Shown: one piece after another, positions 26,363 to 34,620 of the stretch
Layout of the letters: every line of letters begins with the position of its first letter
Numbering within the stretch: the stretch's first letter is position 1
DNA from: Chitinophagales bacterium
GTDB taxonomy: Bacteria; Bacteroidota; Bacteroidia; Chitinophagales; LD1
NCBI GenBank assembly: GCA_016787045.1
Contig: JAEUVA010000034.1
Coordinates: 1-64,000, forward strand
Length of the DNA: 64,000 nucleotides
Reading direction: 5' to 3'
Notes under the pieces: generated by a model
Database searches by the model: none
What the model was told of the DNA's origin: nothing
Seen by the model: the letters and a program-made list of their open reading frames with translations, nothing else
Program-made: the position numbers and the translations under genes

Positions 26363-29257
26363 TTAGCTGTTGAATTGAAAAATCTTCAAAATCACCTTTG
26401 TTCCTGAGGCAACATCAGCGACTGTCTTATCTTCAATTCTCATTTCAATTTTTATATGGTAATAATCACGGAGCAAACTTAATCGCTCTTCGGTGGCGCG
26501 TGTGGCAAACGACTGATGTTGTTTTCGTTTTTTGATTTCGGCTGAGGCGGCTCTGCCAATTCCATTGTCTTCAATTTCGCAAAGCAAATAGTCGGGCATT
26601 TTTGTAAATGATACAATCAGTTGCTTTTTGCCTTGTTGATGCAACAGTCCATGCTTTAGCGCATTTTCTACAAATGGCTGAATCACCATTGAAGGAATTT
26701 TCATCTCCTCGGGCTCTAAGTTTTCATCAATATTTAAGCTATAAACTAACTCACCTTCAAATCGTAGTGACTCCAATTCAAGGTAAAGCGAAAGCATTTC
26801 AATTTCAGCATCTAAGGTGATAAACTCATTGCCCGAGGCGTTTAAAACTTTACGGGTTAAATCGCTGAACTTGCCTAAATACAATTGCGCTTTTTCTGAT
26901 TTTTGTTGTATCACCAAATCCTGAATAGAGCTGAGCGCATTAAACATAAAATGCGGATTCATTTGTGCCTTTAAAGTTGAAAGCTGTGAGTTTGCCAACT
27001 TCTTTTCCAAAGCATTTCTCTTTTTGAGTGCGCGAATTCGCAAATAGAAAACTGTTGAAAGCACGCTGCCGAAAAGTAAAAACGCCAACAGATAAAACCA
27101 CCACTGCTGCCAATAGGGTTTCAGAATGGTTAGTTGCAAAGTTTCGGGTTTCATGCTTTCCACTCCGTCTTCGTTTATGGCCACAACTTCAAAAGTATAG
27201 TTGCCCGCAGGCAGCGATGGATAGCGCGCAAAGTTGCTGCTGCTGTTGGTTTCAATCCAATTGGTATCTAAACCCAACAAGCGATATTTAAAAGTAAACT
27301 CACCACGCGAACGAAATGCAATACCTCTGAAATCAATTTTTATATTATTGGATGAATATGCCAGTTCGTAATTGGCATGAAGTGTAGTGTCATGATTATT
27401 GATGTTGACATTGGTAATTGCCACAACCGGTGGAACCTTGTTTTCGGCAAGCATATTCAACGGCAGCGACACCAATCCTTTTGGCGTTGCCAGAAATATC
27501 TTGCCATCCATTATTTCAATGTCTGCAATTTCTAAAGACGGTAATCCATCAAAATGATTGAAGAGCGATGTTTGCTTTGATAGTGTGTTGTATCGGATTA
27601 AATGATGCTCGGCTGTCATCCAAAGTTCATCGGCTTTGCTTGCCAGCTTCCTTACATATCCATTGGTTATTCCAACCACCTCATTCAGCTTTTCTACTAC
27701 TTGCTTTTGATTGAATGCAATAACACCCTGGCTCATGGTGCTTACCCAAACTTTCTTATCCTCAGTCAGCAAAATATCTGTGGCAAAAATTGGTTTCCTC
27801 TCAAGCCGCAGCTCTTCTGAATTTCCATTTTCATAAACAAACAAACCGTCTGAATAGCCCACCCACAAACGTTGCATTGACTCTTCATACTTGGCGCATC
27901 GCACTCTTTTCTTTCTGAAATTACTGATGCGATCTATCTCATTATTGCGGACAACAGCTATCGTTGCATCATTCACTGTTCCGGCAAAAAAATACTGTTT
28001 ATCTATTCTAAAAAATGACTTGATGTTATCGCCATTTTTTAGAAATGATGTGCTGAGATTTTCCACGTTTACATTCCAAAAATTGTTTTGTGCCACATAA
28101 AGTTGTTGGGTTGTTGAATCAAAGTACAACTCCTGAATTTCAAAATGCGAATTGGGGAAAGCAATCGTTTTTAGCTCGCTTGTGCGCTGGTTATACTTGG
28201 ATACTTTACCATTTTGGAAACCAATAAACAAATTGGAGTTGCCATCTTTAGTAAGTTGTCTAATTCGTGTATCAGGCAATTCAGAATTCTCAGCCGTGTG
28301 TATCCACACATTCAAACTTGGCACTATGAATATACCATCCTGCAAAGTGCTGAACCAATAGTTGCCTTCGGCATCAGCCACTACATCGCTGATGCTTTTA
28401 CTTGAAAAAAACAATGTGCCGCCATACAAATCATTCAGATTCTCATCTAAGCATAATGCGCCATTACTGCTGCCTACCCAAATGTGTCCTGCATTATCCT
28501 TATGCAGCGCAAAAACTCTATCGAGCTTTGCGGGCAAATCTCTGAGCCATAGCAGAGAGTCATTGCTGAATTGCCAAATGGAATTTTTGTTTGCTCCATG
28601 TGCCAGCACCACTACTTTACCATCTACAACTTCAAAAAAAGATTGCTTGTATAAATCGCTGAATTGAGCAGGGCGATTTGACTTAATAATTGTTGACAGC
28701 TTACCGTTTTCAAAATATCCAATGCGCTCGCGTGCTGCATAATACACCCTACCATTGTTACATAAAACATCTGTGATAAAACTTAATTTACCATCTTGAT
28801 TGGCAAGTGATAAAAATTGCTTTTTACTTTTTTTAAAAACATAAATTCCCGAATCGGATGAGATATAGAAATCACCATTTTCGTCAACTGTGTAAACAGG
28901 ATAATTTGATTGTGCAATACTACGCTCAGAAGCATAGTGAAGTGAATCTCCATCCACATAAAAAAGCTGACCCGAAAAATTCTGGCACCAAACTTTTCCA
29001 TCAACGTCAATCCTAATATTAGATACTGCTCTGCTATTTTGATTTGAATTTTTGAAACTTTTGAATTCGCTGCCATCGTAATTAAACAGCCCTGCACTTG
29101 TGCCTATCCACACTAATCTATTACTATCTTGAAGCAAGTAATATACTTCATTAGAAGGTAGCCCTGCTCTATCATCTATTTGATAATAATGTGGATGCTG
29201 AGCAAAAATTAAAGCTGCAGAGAGCAGTGATAAAAAGATTAGATATAGTCGCAACAC
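26363..29257 (-). CDS. Sensor histidine kinase with extracytoplasmic propeller and Y_Y_Y domain (pair 1)
   Basis: The frame is open to 29311, but the first 18 codons are the terminator of the gene before it. GTG 29257 gives a clean signal peptide (MLRLYLIFLSLLSAALIFAQ). The product (964 residues) has two-component-regulator propeller blades (LPSNEVYYLLQDS, LVWIGTSAGLFNYDG) to about residue 620, a Y_Y_Y domain at about 650-710, one membrane segment near 725, a LytS-like His_kinase domain with NPHFMFNALSSIQ near 769, and an ATPase domain with QPFVENALKHGL. It senses an unknown periplasmic signal and should phosphorylate the regulator 15 bp downstream. No ATG is available near the start. Confidence 0.9.
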   Translation of the reverse strand: MLRLYLIFLSLLSAALIFAQHPHYYQIDDRAGLPSNEVYYLLQDSNRLVWIGTSAGLFNYDGSEFKSFKNSNQNSRAVSNIRIDVDGKVWCQNFSGQLFYVDGDSLHYASERSIAQSNYPVYTVDENGDFYISSDSGIYVFKKSKKQFLSLANQDGKLSFITDVLCNNGRVYYAARERIGYFENGKLSTIIKSNRPAQFSDLYKQSFFEVVDGKVVVLAHGANKNSIWQFSNDSLLWLRDLPAKLDRVFALHKDNAGHIWVGSSNGALCLDENLNDLYGGTLFFSSKSISDVVADAEGNYWFSTLQDGIFIVPSLNVWIHTAENSELPDTRIRQLTKDGNSNLFIGFQNGKVSKYNQRTSELKTIAFPNSHFEIQELYFDSTTQQLYVAQNNFWNVNVENLSTSFLKNGDNIKSFFRIDKQYFFAGTVNDATIAVVRNNEIDRISNFRKKRVRCAKYEESMQRLWVGYSDGLFVYENGNSEELRLERKPIFATDILLTEDKKVWVSTMSQGVIAFNQKQVVEKLNEVVGITNGYVRKLASKADELWMTAEHHLIRYNTLSKQTSLFNHFDGLPSLEIADIEIMDGKIFLATPKGLVSLPLNMLAENKVPPVVAITNVNINNHDTTLHANYELAYSSNNIKIDFRGIAFRSRGEFTFKYRLLGLDTNWIETNSSSNFARYPSLPAGNYTFEVVAINEDGVESMKPETLQLTILKPYWQQWWFYLLAFLLFGSVLSTVFYLRIRALKKRNALEKKLANSQLSTLKAQMNPHFMFNALSSIQDLVIQQKSEKAQLYLGKFSDLTRKVLNASGNEFITLDAEIEMLSLYLELESLRFEGELVYSLNIDENLEPEEMKIPSMVIQPFVENALKHGLLHQQGKKQLIVSFTKMPDYLLCEIEDNGIGRAASAEIKKRKQHQSFATRATEERLSLLRDYYHIKIEMRIEDKTVADVASGTKVILKIFQFNS

Positions 29258-29277
29258 AAAAGCAAAAAAAGAAAAAA

Positions 29278-29303
29278 TCCCGCCCTCATTGCTGAAAGCG
29301 GGA
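29278..29303 (-). terminator. Terminator of the chimeric gene 29327-29821
   Basis: Arms TCCCGC/GCGGGA followed by a U-run on the minus strand, with the GAGTTTTGTTTA tag between stop and hairpin. The hairpin and flank are identical to those at 10628-10653. The kinase frame 26363-29311 reads through it, which argues that the kinase starts downstream. Confidence 0.8.
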
Positions 29304-29326
29304 GTAAACAAAACTCAGATACTTAA

Positions 29327-29821
29327 CTACTGCTTCACAAAACTCTTCACCGCGGTTTTTCCGTTGGTGGTTTTGATATGAATGAAGTAGGTGGCTTCTG
29401 CTAGTATGTCGGTTGCCAGTTGCGAGTTGTGAGTTGCAAGATTAGTTTGAGTGATGATGATTCTGCCGGTAACATCTGCAATTTCAATTGATTGAATTTC
29501 TTCATCACATTCAACATTCAATACACTTGAAGTTGGGTTTGGATAAATTACCGTTCTGAAACTGGCAATCTCCCCTATTCCAACTATTGTAACATTCAAG
29601 GCACTTGAAGTGTTTGAACATCCATTAGCATCGGTTACCAAAACGGTGTAGCTGCCTTTTGTGTTGCTGTGTAGTTTTGTGAAATTGCTTGGCAAATCTT
29701 TATCATCACTAATACTGTAGAAGTAAGAATGCTGGCTTTCTACATCAACAAAAAAAATAAGAAAGAAGAACAACAGTGGCAGCTTTCGCACAAAAACGAA
29801 GGAAACAAAAAACCGCACCAA
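29327..29821 (-). CDS. Chimeric gene: sensor-kinase N-terminus fused to a T9SS sorting cassette
   Basis: The 164-residue frame starts at TTG 29821 (or GTG 29818); there is no ATG. Residues 1-50 are a signal peptide (VRKLPLLFFFLIFFVDVESQ) and HSYFYSISDDKDLPSN, which matches the start of propeller kinases such as pair 1 (HYYQIDDRAGLPSN). From about residue 56 it is the Ig-like end and sorting domain of a T9SS protein (GSYTVLVTDANGCSNTSS...FVKQ), nearly identical in DNA to the 3' end of 20806-23829. DNA homology extends to 29681. A one-base deletion after the junction puts the sorting domain back in frame, so residues TKLHSNTK are old cassette DNA read in another frame. This may be a recombination relic; expression is uncertain. 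Confidence 0.65.
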   Translation of the reverse strand: MVRFFVSFVFVRKLPLLFFFLIFFVDVESQHSYFYSISDDKDLPSNFTKLHSNTKGSYTVLVTDANGCSNTSSALNVTIVGIGEIASFRTVIYPNPTSSVLNVECDEEIQSIEIADVTGRIIITQTNLATHNSQLATDILAEATYFIHIKTTNGKTAVKSFVKQ

Positions 29822-29872
29822 TTACTTACTGTGGACCTAAAGCGTACAGTTAATAACAGCTTCAAAAAAAAA

Positions 29873-29900
29873 TCCCCCGCCCGAATAAACGAACGAGGGA
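29873..29900 (-). terminator. Terminator of the 29936-34519 gene
   Basis: An imperfect hairpin (TCCC...GGGA with inner CG pairs) with a long U-run on the minus strand, preceded by the GAGTTTTGTTTA tag after the stop codon. Confidence 0.75.
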
Positions 29901-29935
29901 CTAAACAAAACTCAACTCTCTAAATGAGTTTGATG

Positions 29936-32900
29936 CTATTGCTTGATAAACATTTTCTGTGCGTTTCCTTTAGCAGTTTTGGCATTGAGCATATATGTGC
30001 CTTCCGCCAAATCAGATACTCTAATCTTTGTAATTTCTCCGCTTACAAATATCACTTGCTCTCCGGCTACATTGTAAACCTCTACGCTTTCTACCAGTTC
30101 ATCACAAACTATCACGAGTATTTCTGATGTAGGGTTAGGGTAAACATTGAAGTTCATTTCGGCAGATACATTTTCAATACCCACTACTGTTACACTAAGT
30201 GCTGCTGATGTGTTGCTGCACCCGTTCGCATCGGTTACTCGTACTGCATAGCTTCCGCTTTGTGTAGCAGTAAAGTTTTGTGTAGTTGCACCGCTAATAT
30301 CGCTACCATTTAGTTGCCATTGGTAACTGTTGAATGTTTGTGTGCTCAAGGTATTTCCGCTTTGCGTAATGGTTGGGGCAGGTAAGGCATTTACGGTTAT
30401 TGTAATATCATTTGATGTTTCGCTGCCGCACGCATTGCTTGCTGCCACTGTGTATGTTTTGGTACCTGGTGTAAGGTTGGTGGCCGTGTAGCTATTGCTG
30501 TTGGTGCCCACATTTGCATTGCCATCTTTCCACTGGTAGCTTAAGTTATCACCGGTAGCAGTTACGTTGAGCGTTACGCTTTCTCCGGCACATACACTGG
30601 TACTGCTGGCGGTTGGCTGCTGGGTAATTTGCAATGGCTGCTCAACACCAAGTGTAAGCGTTACGGTGCTGTCGCAACCGTTTATACTGATAAATACTTC
30701 ATTATATGTACCGGCTGTGGTTAGCGTTTGGTTGCCAAAAGTATAAGCGCTGCCATCGCAGATACTTACATTAAACGAAGATGTCAATTCTGGCAATACA
30801 GTCAATTGCAGTGTTATTACACTATCGCAACCCGCGCTGTTTACTTCTATCTTGGTGTAGTTGCCGCTTTGGGTCAGTGTTTGGGCATCAAAAGTGTAGC
30901 TACCGCCAAAGCAAATGGTTTCGCTAAAGCTAAATGAAGTTGGTTGTTTTACCGCTACCGTTTGCGAAGCAGTGGCCGAGCAGTTAGCGCCTATGCTTAC
31001 AGTTACAGTGTATGTAGTGTTTGTTGTTGGCGAAACGGTGATAGCTGAAACAGTTACGCTGTTACTCCATTCGTAGGTATTTCCTCCGTTGGCGGTTAAT
31101 GTTACGCTGCTTCCTAAACAAACTTCTGTTGGGCCTGAAATACTTGCTGTTGGTGCAGATTGAACACTCACTGATTGTGATGCAGTAGCACTACAACCGT
31201 TGGCATCGGTTACTGTTACTGTGTAAGTAGTGTTTGCAGTTGGTGTGAATGTGGCTTGTGCATTAGTTCCACCTGAGTTACTCCAGGCATAAGATGTGCC
31301 TCCACTTGCAGTTAGCGTTGCTGATAATCCCGAGCAAATTGTTGTAGGTCCGTTGATGCTTGCGGTAACTGTGTTTACGGTAACTAATCTTGATGCTGTT
31401 GCCGAGCAGTTGTTTGCCGCAGTAACAGTAACCGTGTAGGTTGTGCTTGTTGTTGGAGCGAAGGTTGCTTGTGCGTTGCTGCCTCCGCTATTACTCCACA
31501 CATAAGTTCCACCACCGCTGGCAGTAAGTGCTTGCGATGCACCATTGCAGATACTTGCGGTTGCAGGTGTGATTGCCGCAGTAGGATTTGTATTTACAGT
31601 AACCAACCGTGAAGCTGTTGCCGAGCAGTTGTTTGCACTTGTAACAGTTACAGTGTAAGTAGTGCTTGTAGTTGGAGTAACTGTTTTTGCTGCTCCGCTT
31701 CCTAAGCTGTTGCTCCATGCGTAAGTGCCTCCGCCACTTGCTGTGAGGTTTGCACTTGCTCCTTCGCAAATAGTAACTGTGGCAGGGGTGATGGCTGCGG
31801 TTGGAGTTGCGTTTACAGTTATTGCAATGGGCAATCTTGTTGATTCACAACCGGTGCTTACAAATCTTACTACTGCATAATAAGTTGAATCTGCATTTAA
31901 AACAGGTGTGGTAAAACTTGTTCCGGTGAATATTGAAGTGCCGCCTGTGGCAACATTGTACCACACTATAGCGGCTGCGGCTGTAGTGCTTGCAGAAAGC
32001 GTAGTGGTTTGTCCGCTGCAACGGGTAAGGTTTGCAGTGGGTGTGGTGTTGGTTGGAGCATTTGGCACAACATTTACAGTGATGCCTATTTGAGTGCGTG
32101 TAGATGAACAATTGCCAACTTTACTTGCAACAAAATATGCAGCTCCGTTTTGCAACACAGGGGTTGTGTAACTATTGCCGGTTGCAAGTGGGCTTCCGCC
32201 TGTTGGGTCGGCAAACCATTCCAATGTGCCGCTTCCTGATGCCGTAAGCACGGTAGAATTACCTTGACACACACTCAAATTCGCGCTTGGTGTGGTATTG
32301 GTTGGTGCAGCAGGTGGAGCAACTACAGTAACCGCAATGGGCAATCTTGTTGCTGAAACACAGCCAGTAGTCAAGTTTTGCATATCCACATAAAAAGTGG
32401 CATTTGAACTCAAACTGCTTGTAGGTATGTTTATGGATGTGCCGCTTCCCAACAAGTTTGGTGTGGCGGTTCCTGTTGGAACGTTCCACCAATTCACTTG
32501 AAAACCTGCTCCGGGATTAACTACCGAAAGCGTGGTACCACTACCTTGGCATACCGTTAAATTTGCCGATGGAGTGTTGCTGGTTGGCACTGCCGGCAAA
32601 GGCAATACAGTAACAAGTATTGCTGTGCGGCTTGACAAACATCCATTGTTGTTTGACCTTACATAAAAAGTTGAATCTTGATTTAGCGAAGGTGTAATGA
32701 AAGTTGAACCGGTGCCTAATACAGTTCCTCCGGTGGCTACATTAAACCACTCTAAAATTCCTGTTCCCGATGCTGAAAGAAAAGCCGATTGCCCAACGCA
32801 AGTTTGTTGGTTTTGTGTAGTAGTGGTATTGGTTGGTGCAGATGGTGGTGTTGAAACATTAACAGTTAAAGTTAATGGAGGCAAAGAGCCACATCCATTT

Positions 32901-34519
32901 TCATAGGCAAACACTTCGTAAGAAGTGGCTTGACTCAAAGCATTCGTAGTGTATGTGCTCGAAGTGCTGATAGGTTGAGGAAACTGCCCCACTTCATACC
33001 ATTCTAAAGCAAGTGGTGTGGAAGCAACACTTAACACAGTAGTGGCACCGCTGCAAATATTCAAATTGGCAGAAGGTGTTGTACTTGTTGGTGCAGCAGG
33101 ACGTTTTTTTACTGTTATAGTAAAAGTTGTTCTTGCCGAAGTGCCGCAAGGCGTTGTGCGCTCGGCATAGTAATTTAATGTGTAAGATGCCGCTGGTGCA
33201 GGGTCGGCAAATGTAGGCGTGGTAAAGCTGTTGCCGGTGCCAAGCACCGAACCGCCCGTAGGCAAACTATACCAAGACACTGTTCCCGGACCGGCAGCTA
33301 CCTGTAAAATTGTAAGGTTGTTGCCACCAACAATGTAACAGTAGTTTACGTTGCTGTTGGTAGCTGTAGGTGCCGGGTTGGTTACGGTTACTGCCACTGC
33401 TGTTCGTGCCGAAACACAAGAACCCGAGCTTGCCTGCACATAATAGGTGGTATTTGTGGTTAGCGCAGGAGTGGTAAAACTACCGCCTGTGCCTAATTGA
33501 TTGCCGCCTGTCGGTGCGTCATGCCAAGTAAGGTTTGTGCCTGTTGCGGTAAGTGTGGTGGTGGCTCCGCAAACTATATTTTGATTAGCGGTTGTTGTGG
33601 TATTTACAGGTGAATTTGCCACCGTTACGTTTACGATAATTCCTAACCTGTTTGAGCAGTTTCCGGTTTGCGCATAGTAAGTAGTGTTAGCGTTCAACAC
33701 CGGAGTTGTAAATGGCGCACCTGTTCCCACCACATTTCCGCCAGTTAAAGCATCATACCAGATAACATTTGTGGTAGTAGATAAACTAAGCGTGGTTGAA
33801 TTGCCTGAGCATATATTCAAATTTGCAGATGGAGTGGTGCTGGATGGTGCATTACAAAACTCATAGAGTGTGGTAACTTCTTGTGCGGTTAACACACGGT
33901 TGTAAAAAAACAAATCATCTATTTGGTAATTGCCAAAGTATGTTCCAAATGGTGAGTAACCCAGTCTTGAAGTTGAAGGCGTGATGTTAAACAAACCAAA
34001 GTTAGCGGTGTTGGTAAGCGCACCGTTTACGTATAAAGCCAGTTGTGTTCCGCTGTATGTTACAGCAACATGTGTCCAATTGCCGGTGTAAGTAATGTTG
34101 TGGGTAATAGGAGCAATTGAACCTCCACTGCCGTTACCCGAAACTACCTGAATTTGACCGGCATCATACACAGCGCCAAAAAAATTGTTTGCCCCCCCAT
34201 AGTTAAACAAAGAGTGGGTGCTGTTGGAATTGCTTTTGTACCAAAAACAAAATGAGCGAGGCGAAGCCGAAGCAGTGGGCAACGATGGAATACCCGCACT
34301 CGAAAAAGCATTGGCAGCAGCCGCCAGATTGTGTGCGCGATTAGAGTTACCGAATCGGTCGTTGGTATAATTAGCTGTTCCACCGGCTAAAGTATGCCCA
34401 CCAGAGCCTGTAAGTGTATTGTCAAAGGAGTAATAGTGCAAGAGGCCGTTAGACGGTGCCTGAGCAAAACTAAATGCCGATACTGCACAAGCCAGAAGAA
34501 AAATAAAAAACTGTTTCAT
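29936..34519 (-). CDS. Large T9SS surface protein with LamG-like domain and 8 Ig-like repeats
   Basis: The start is ATG 34519 (MKQFFIFLLACAVSAFSFAQ, a signal peptide); the frame upstream to 34561 is leader. The product has 1527 residues: a LamG-like domain (FCFWYKSNSNSTHS, WTHVAVTYSGTQLALYVNGA, YQIDDLFFYNRVLTAQEV), eight Ig_7-like repeats (TTPSANLNICSGNSTTL...TTYYAQ), four 72-residue repeats (ITPATVTICEGASANLTAS), two GCDS repeats, two Ig-like domains and a type A sorting domain (VYPNPTSEIL...FIKQ). Its sorting domain differs from the nearly identical group in 10700, 20806, 23984 and 29327. The promoter carries family B direct repeats. It is probably a surface adhesin controlled by pair 2. 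Confidence 0.92.
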   Translation of the reverse strand: MKQFFIFLLACAVSAFSFAQAPSNGLLHYYSFDNTLTGSGGHTLAGGTANYTNDRFGNSNRAHNLAAAANAFSSAGIPSLPTASASPRSFCFWYKSNSNSTHSLFNYGGANNFFGAVYDAGQIQVVSGNGSGGSIAPITHNITYTGNWTHVAVTYSGTQLALYVNGALTNTANFGLFNITPSTSRLGYSPFGTYFGNYQIDDLFFYNRVLTAQEVTTLYEFCNAPSSTTPSANLNICSGNSTTLSLSTTTNVIWYDALTGGNVVGTGAPFTTPVLNANTTYYAQTGNCSNRLGIIVNVTVANSPVNTTTTANQNIVCGATTTLTATGTNLTWHDAPTGGNQLGTGGSFTTPALTTNTTYYVQASSGSCVSARTAVAVTVTNPAPTATNSNVNYCYIVGGNNLTILQVAAGPGTVSWYSLPTGGSVLGTGNSFTTPTFADPAPAASYTLNYYAERTTPCGTSARTTFTITVKKRPAAPTSTTPSANLNICSGATTVLSVASTPLALEWYEVGQFPQPISTSSTYTTNALSQATSYEVFAYENGCGSLPPLTLTVNVSTPPSAPTNTTTTQNQQTCVGQSAFLSASGTGILEWFNVATGGTVLGTGSTFITPSLNQDSTFYVRSNNNGCLSSRTAILVTVLPLPAVPTSNTPSANLTVCQGSGTTLSVVNPGAGFQVNWWNVPTGTATPNLLGSGTSINIPTSSLSSNATFYVDMQNLTTGCVSATRLPIAVTVVAPPAAPTNTTPSANLSVCQGNSTVLTASGSGTLEWFADPTGGSPLATGNSYTTPVLQNGAAYFVASKVGNCSSTRTQIGITVNVVPNAPTNTTPTANLTRCSGQTTTLSASTTAAAAIVWYNVATGGTSIFTGTSFTTPVLNADSTYYAVVRFVSTGCESTRLPIAITVNATPTAAITPATVTICEGASANLTASGGGTYAWSNSLGSGAAKTVTPTTSTTYTVTVTSANNCSATASRLVTVNTNPTAAITPATASICNGASQALTASGGGTYVWSNSGGSNAQATFAPTTSTTYTVTVTAANNCSATASRLVTVNTVTASINGPTTICSGLSATLTASGGTSYAWSNSGGTNAQATFTPTANTTYTVTVTDANGCSATASQSVSVQSAPTASISGPTEVCLGSSVTLTANGGNTYEWSNSVTVSAITVSPTTNTTYTVTVSIGANCSATASQTVAVKQPTSFSFSETICFGGSYTFDAQTLTQSGNYTKIEVNSAGCDSVITLQLTVLPELTSSFNVSICDGSAYTFGNQTLTTAGTYNEVFISINGCDSTVTLTLGVEQPLQITQQPTASSTSVCAGESVTLNVTATGDNLSYQWKDGNANVGTNSNSYTATNLTPGTKTYTVAASNACGSETSNDITITVNALPAPTITQSGNTLSTQTFNSYQWQLNGSDISGATTQNFTATQSGSYAVRVTDANGCSNTSAALSVTVVGIENVSAEMNFNVYPNPTSEILVIVCDELVESVEVYNVAGEQVIFVSGEITKIRVSDLAEGTYMLNAKTAKGNAQKMFIKQ

Positions 34520-34537
34520 ATAAATTTTGTTTGAGCG

Positions 34538-34604
34538 CAAAACTGTTCTTCGCTCATTCAAAATCTGCTTCCGCTTTACGAAATACTGTATCTGTTTTAC
34601 GAAA
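34538..34604 (-). promoter_or_regulatory. Family B direct-repeat operator and promoter of the 29936-34519 gene
   Basis: On the minus strand, two copies of TTTCGTAAA (34596-34604 and 34575-34583) lie exactly 21 bp apart. TTTG at 34538-34541 is 45 bp from the proximal repeat, then the leader TCAAACAAAATTT and the ATG. The same box type at the same 21-bp spacing lies between the kinase and regulator of pair 2 (37523-37553). Confidence 0.6.
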
Positions 34605-34620
34605 CTGGCTAATGGCGAAC

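Noticed and set aside
29258-29311. Extended start of the pair 1 kinase at TTG 29311
   Set aside because: Those codons are the terminator hairpin of the gene before it; GTG 29257 gives a clean signal peptide.
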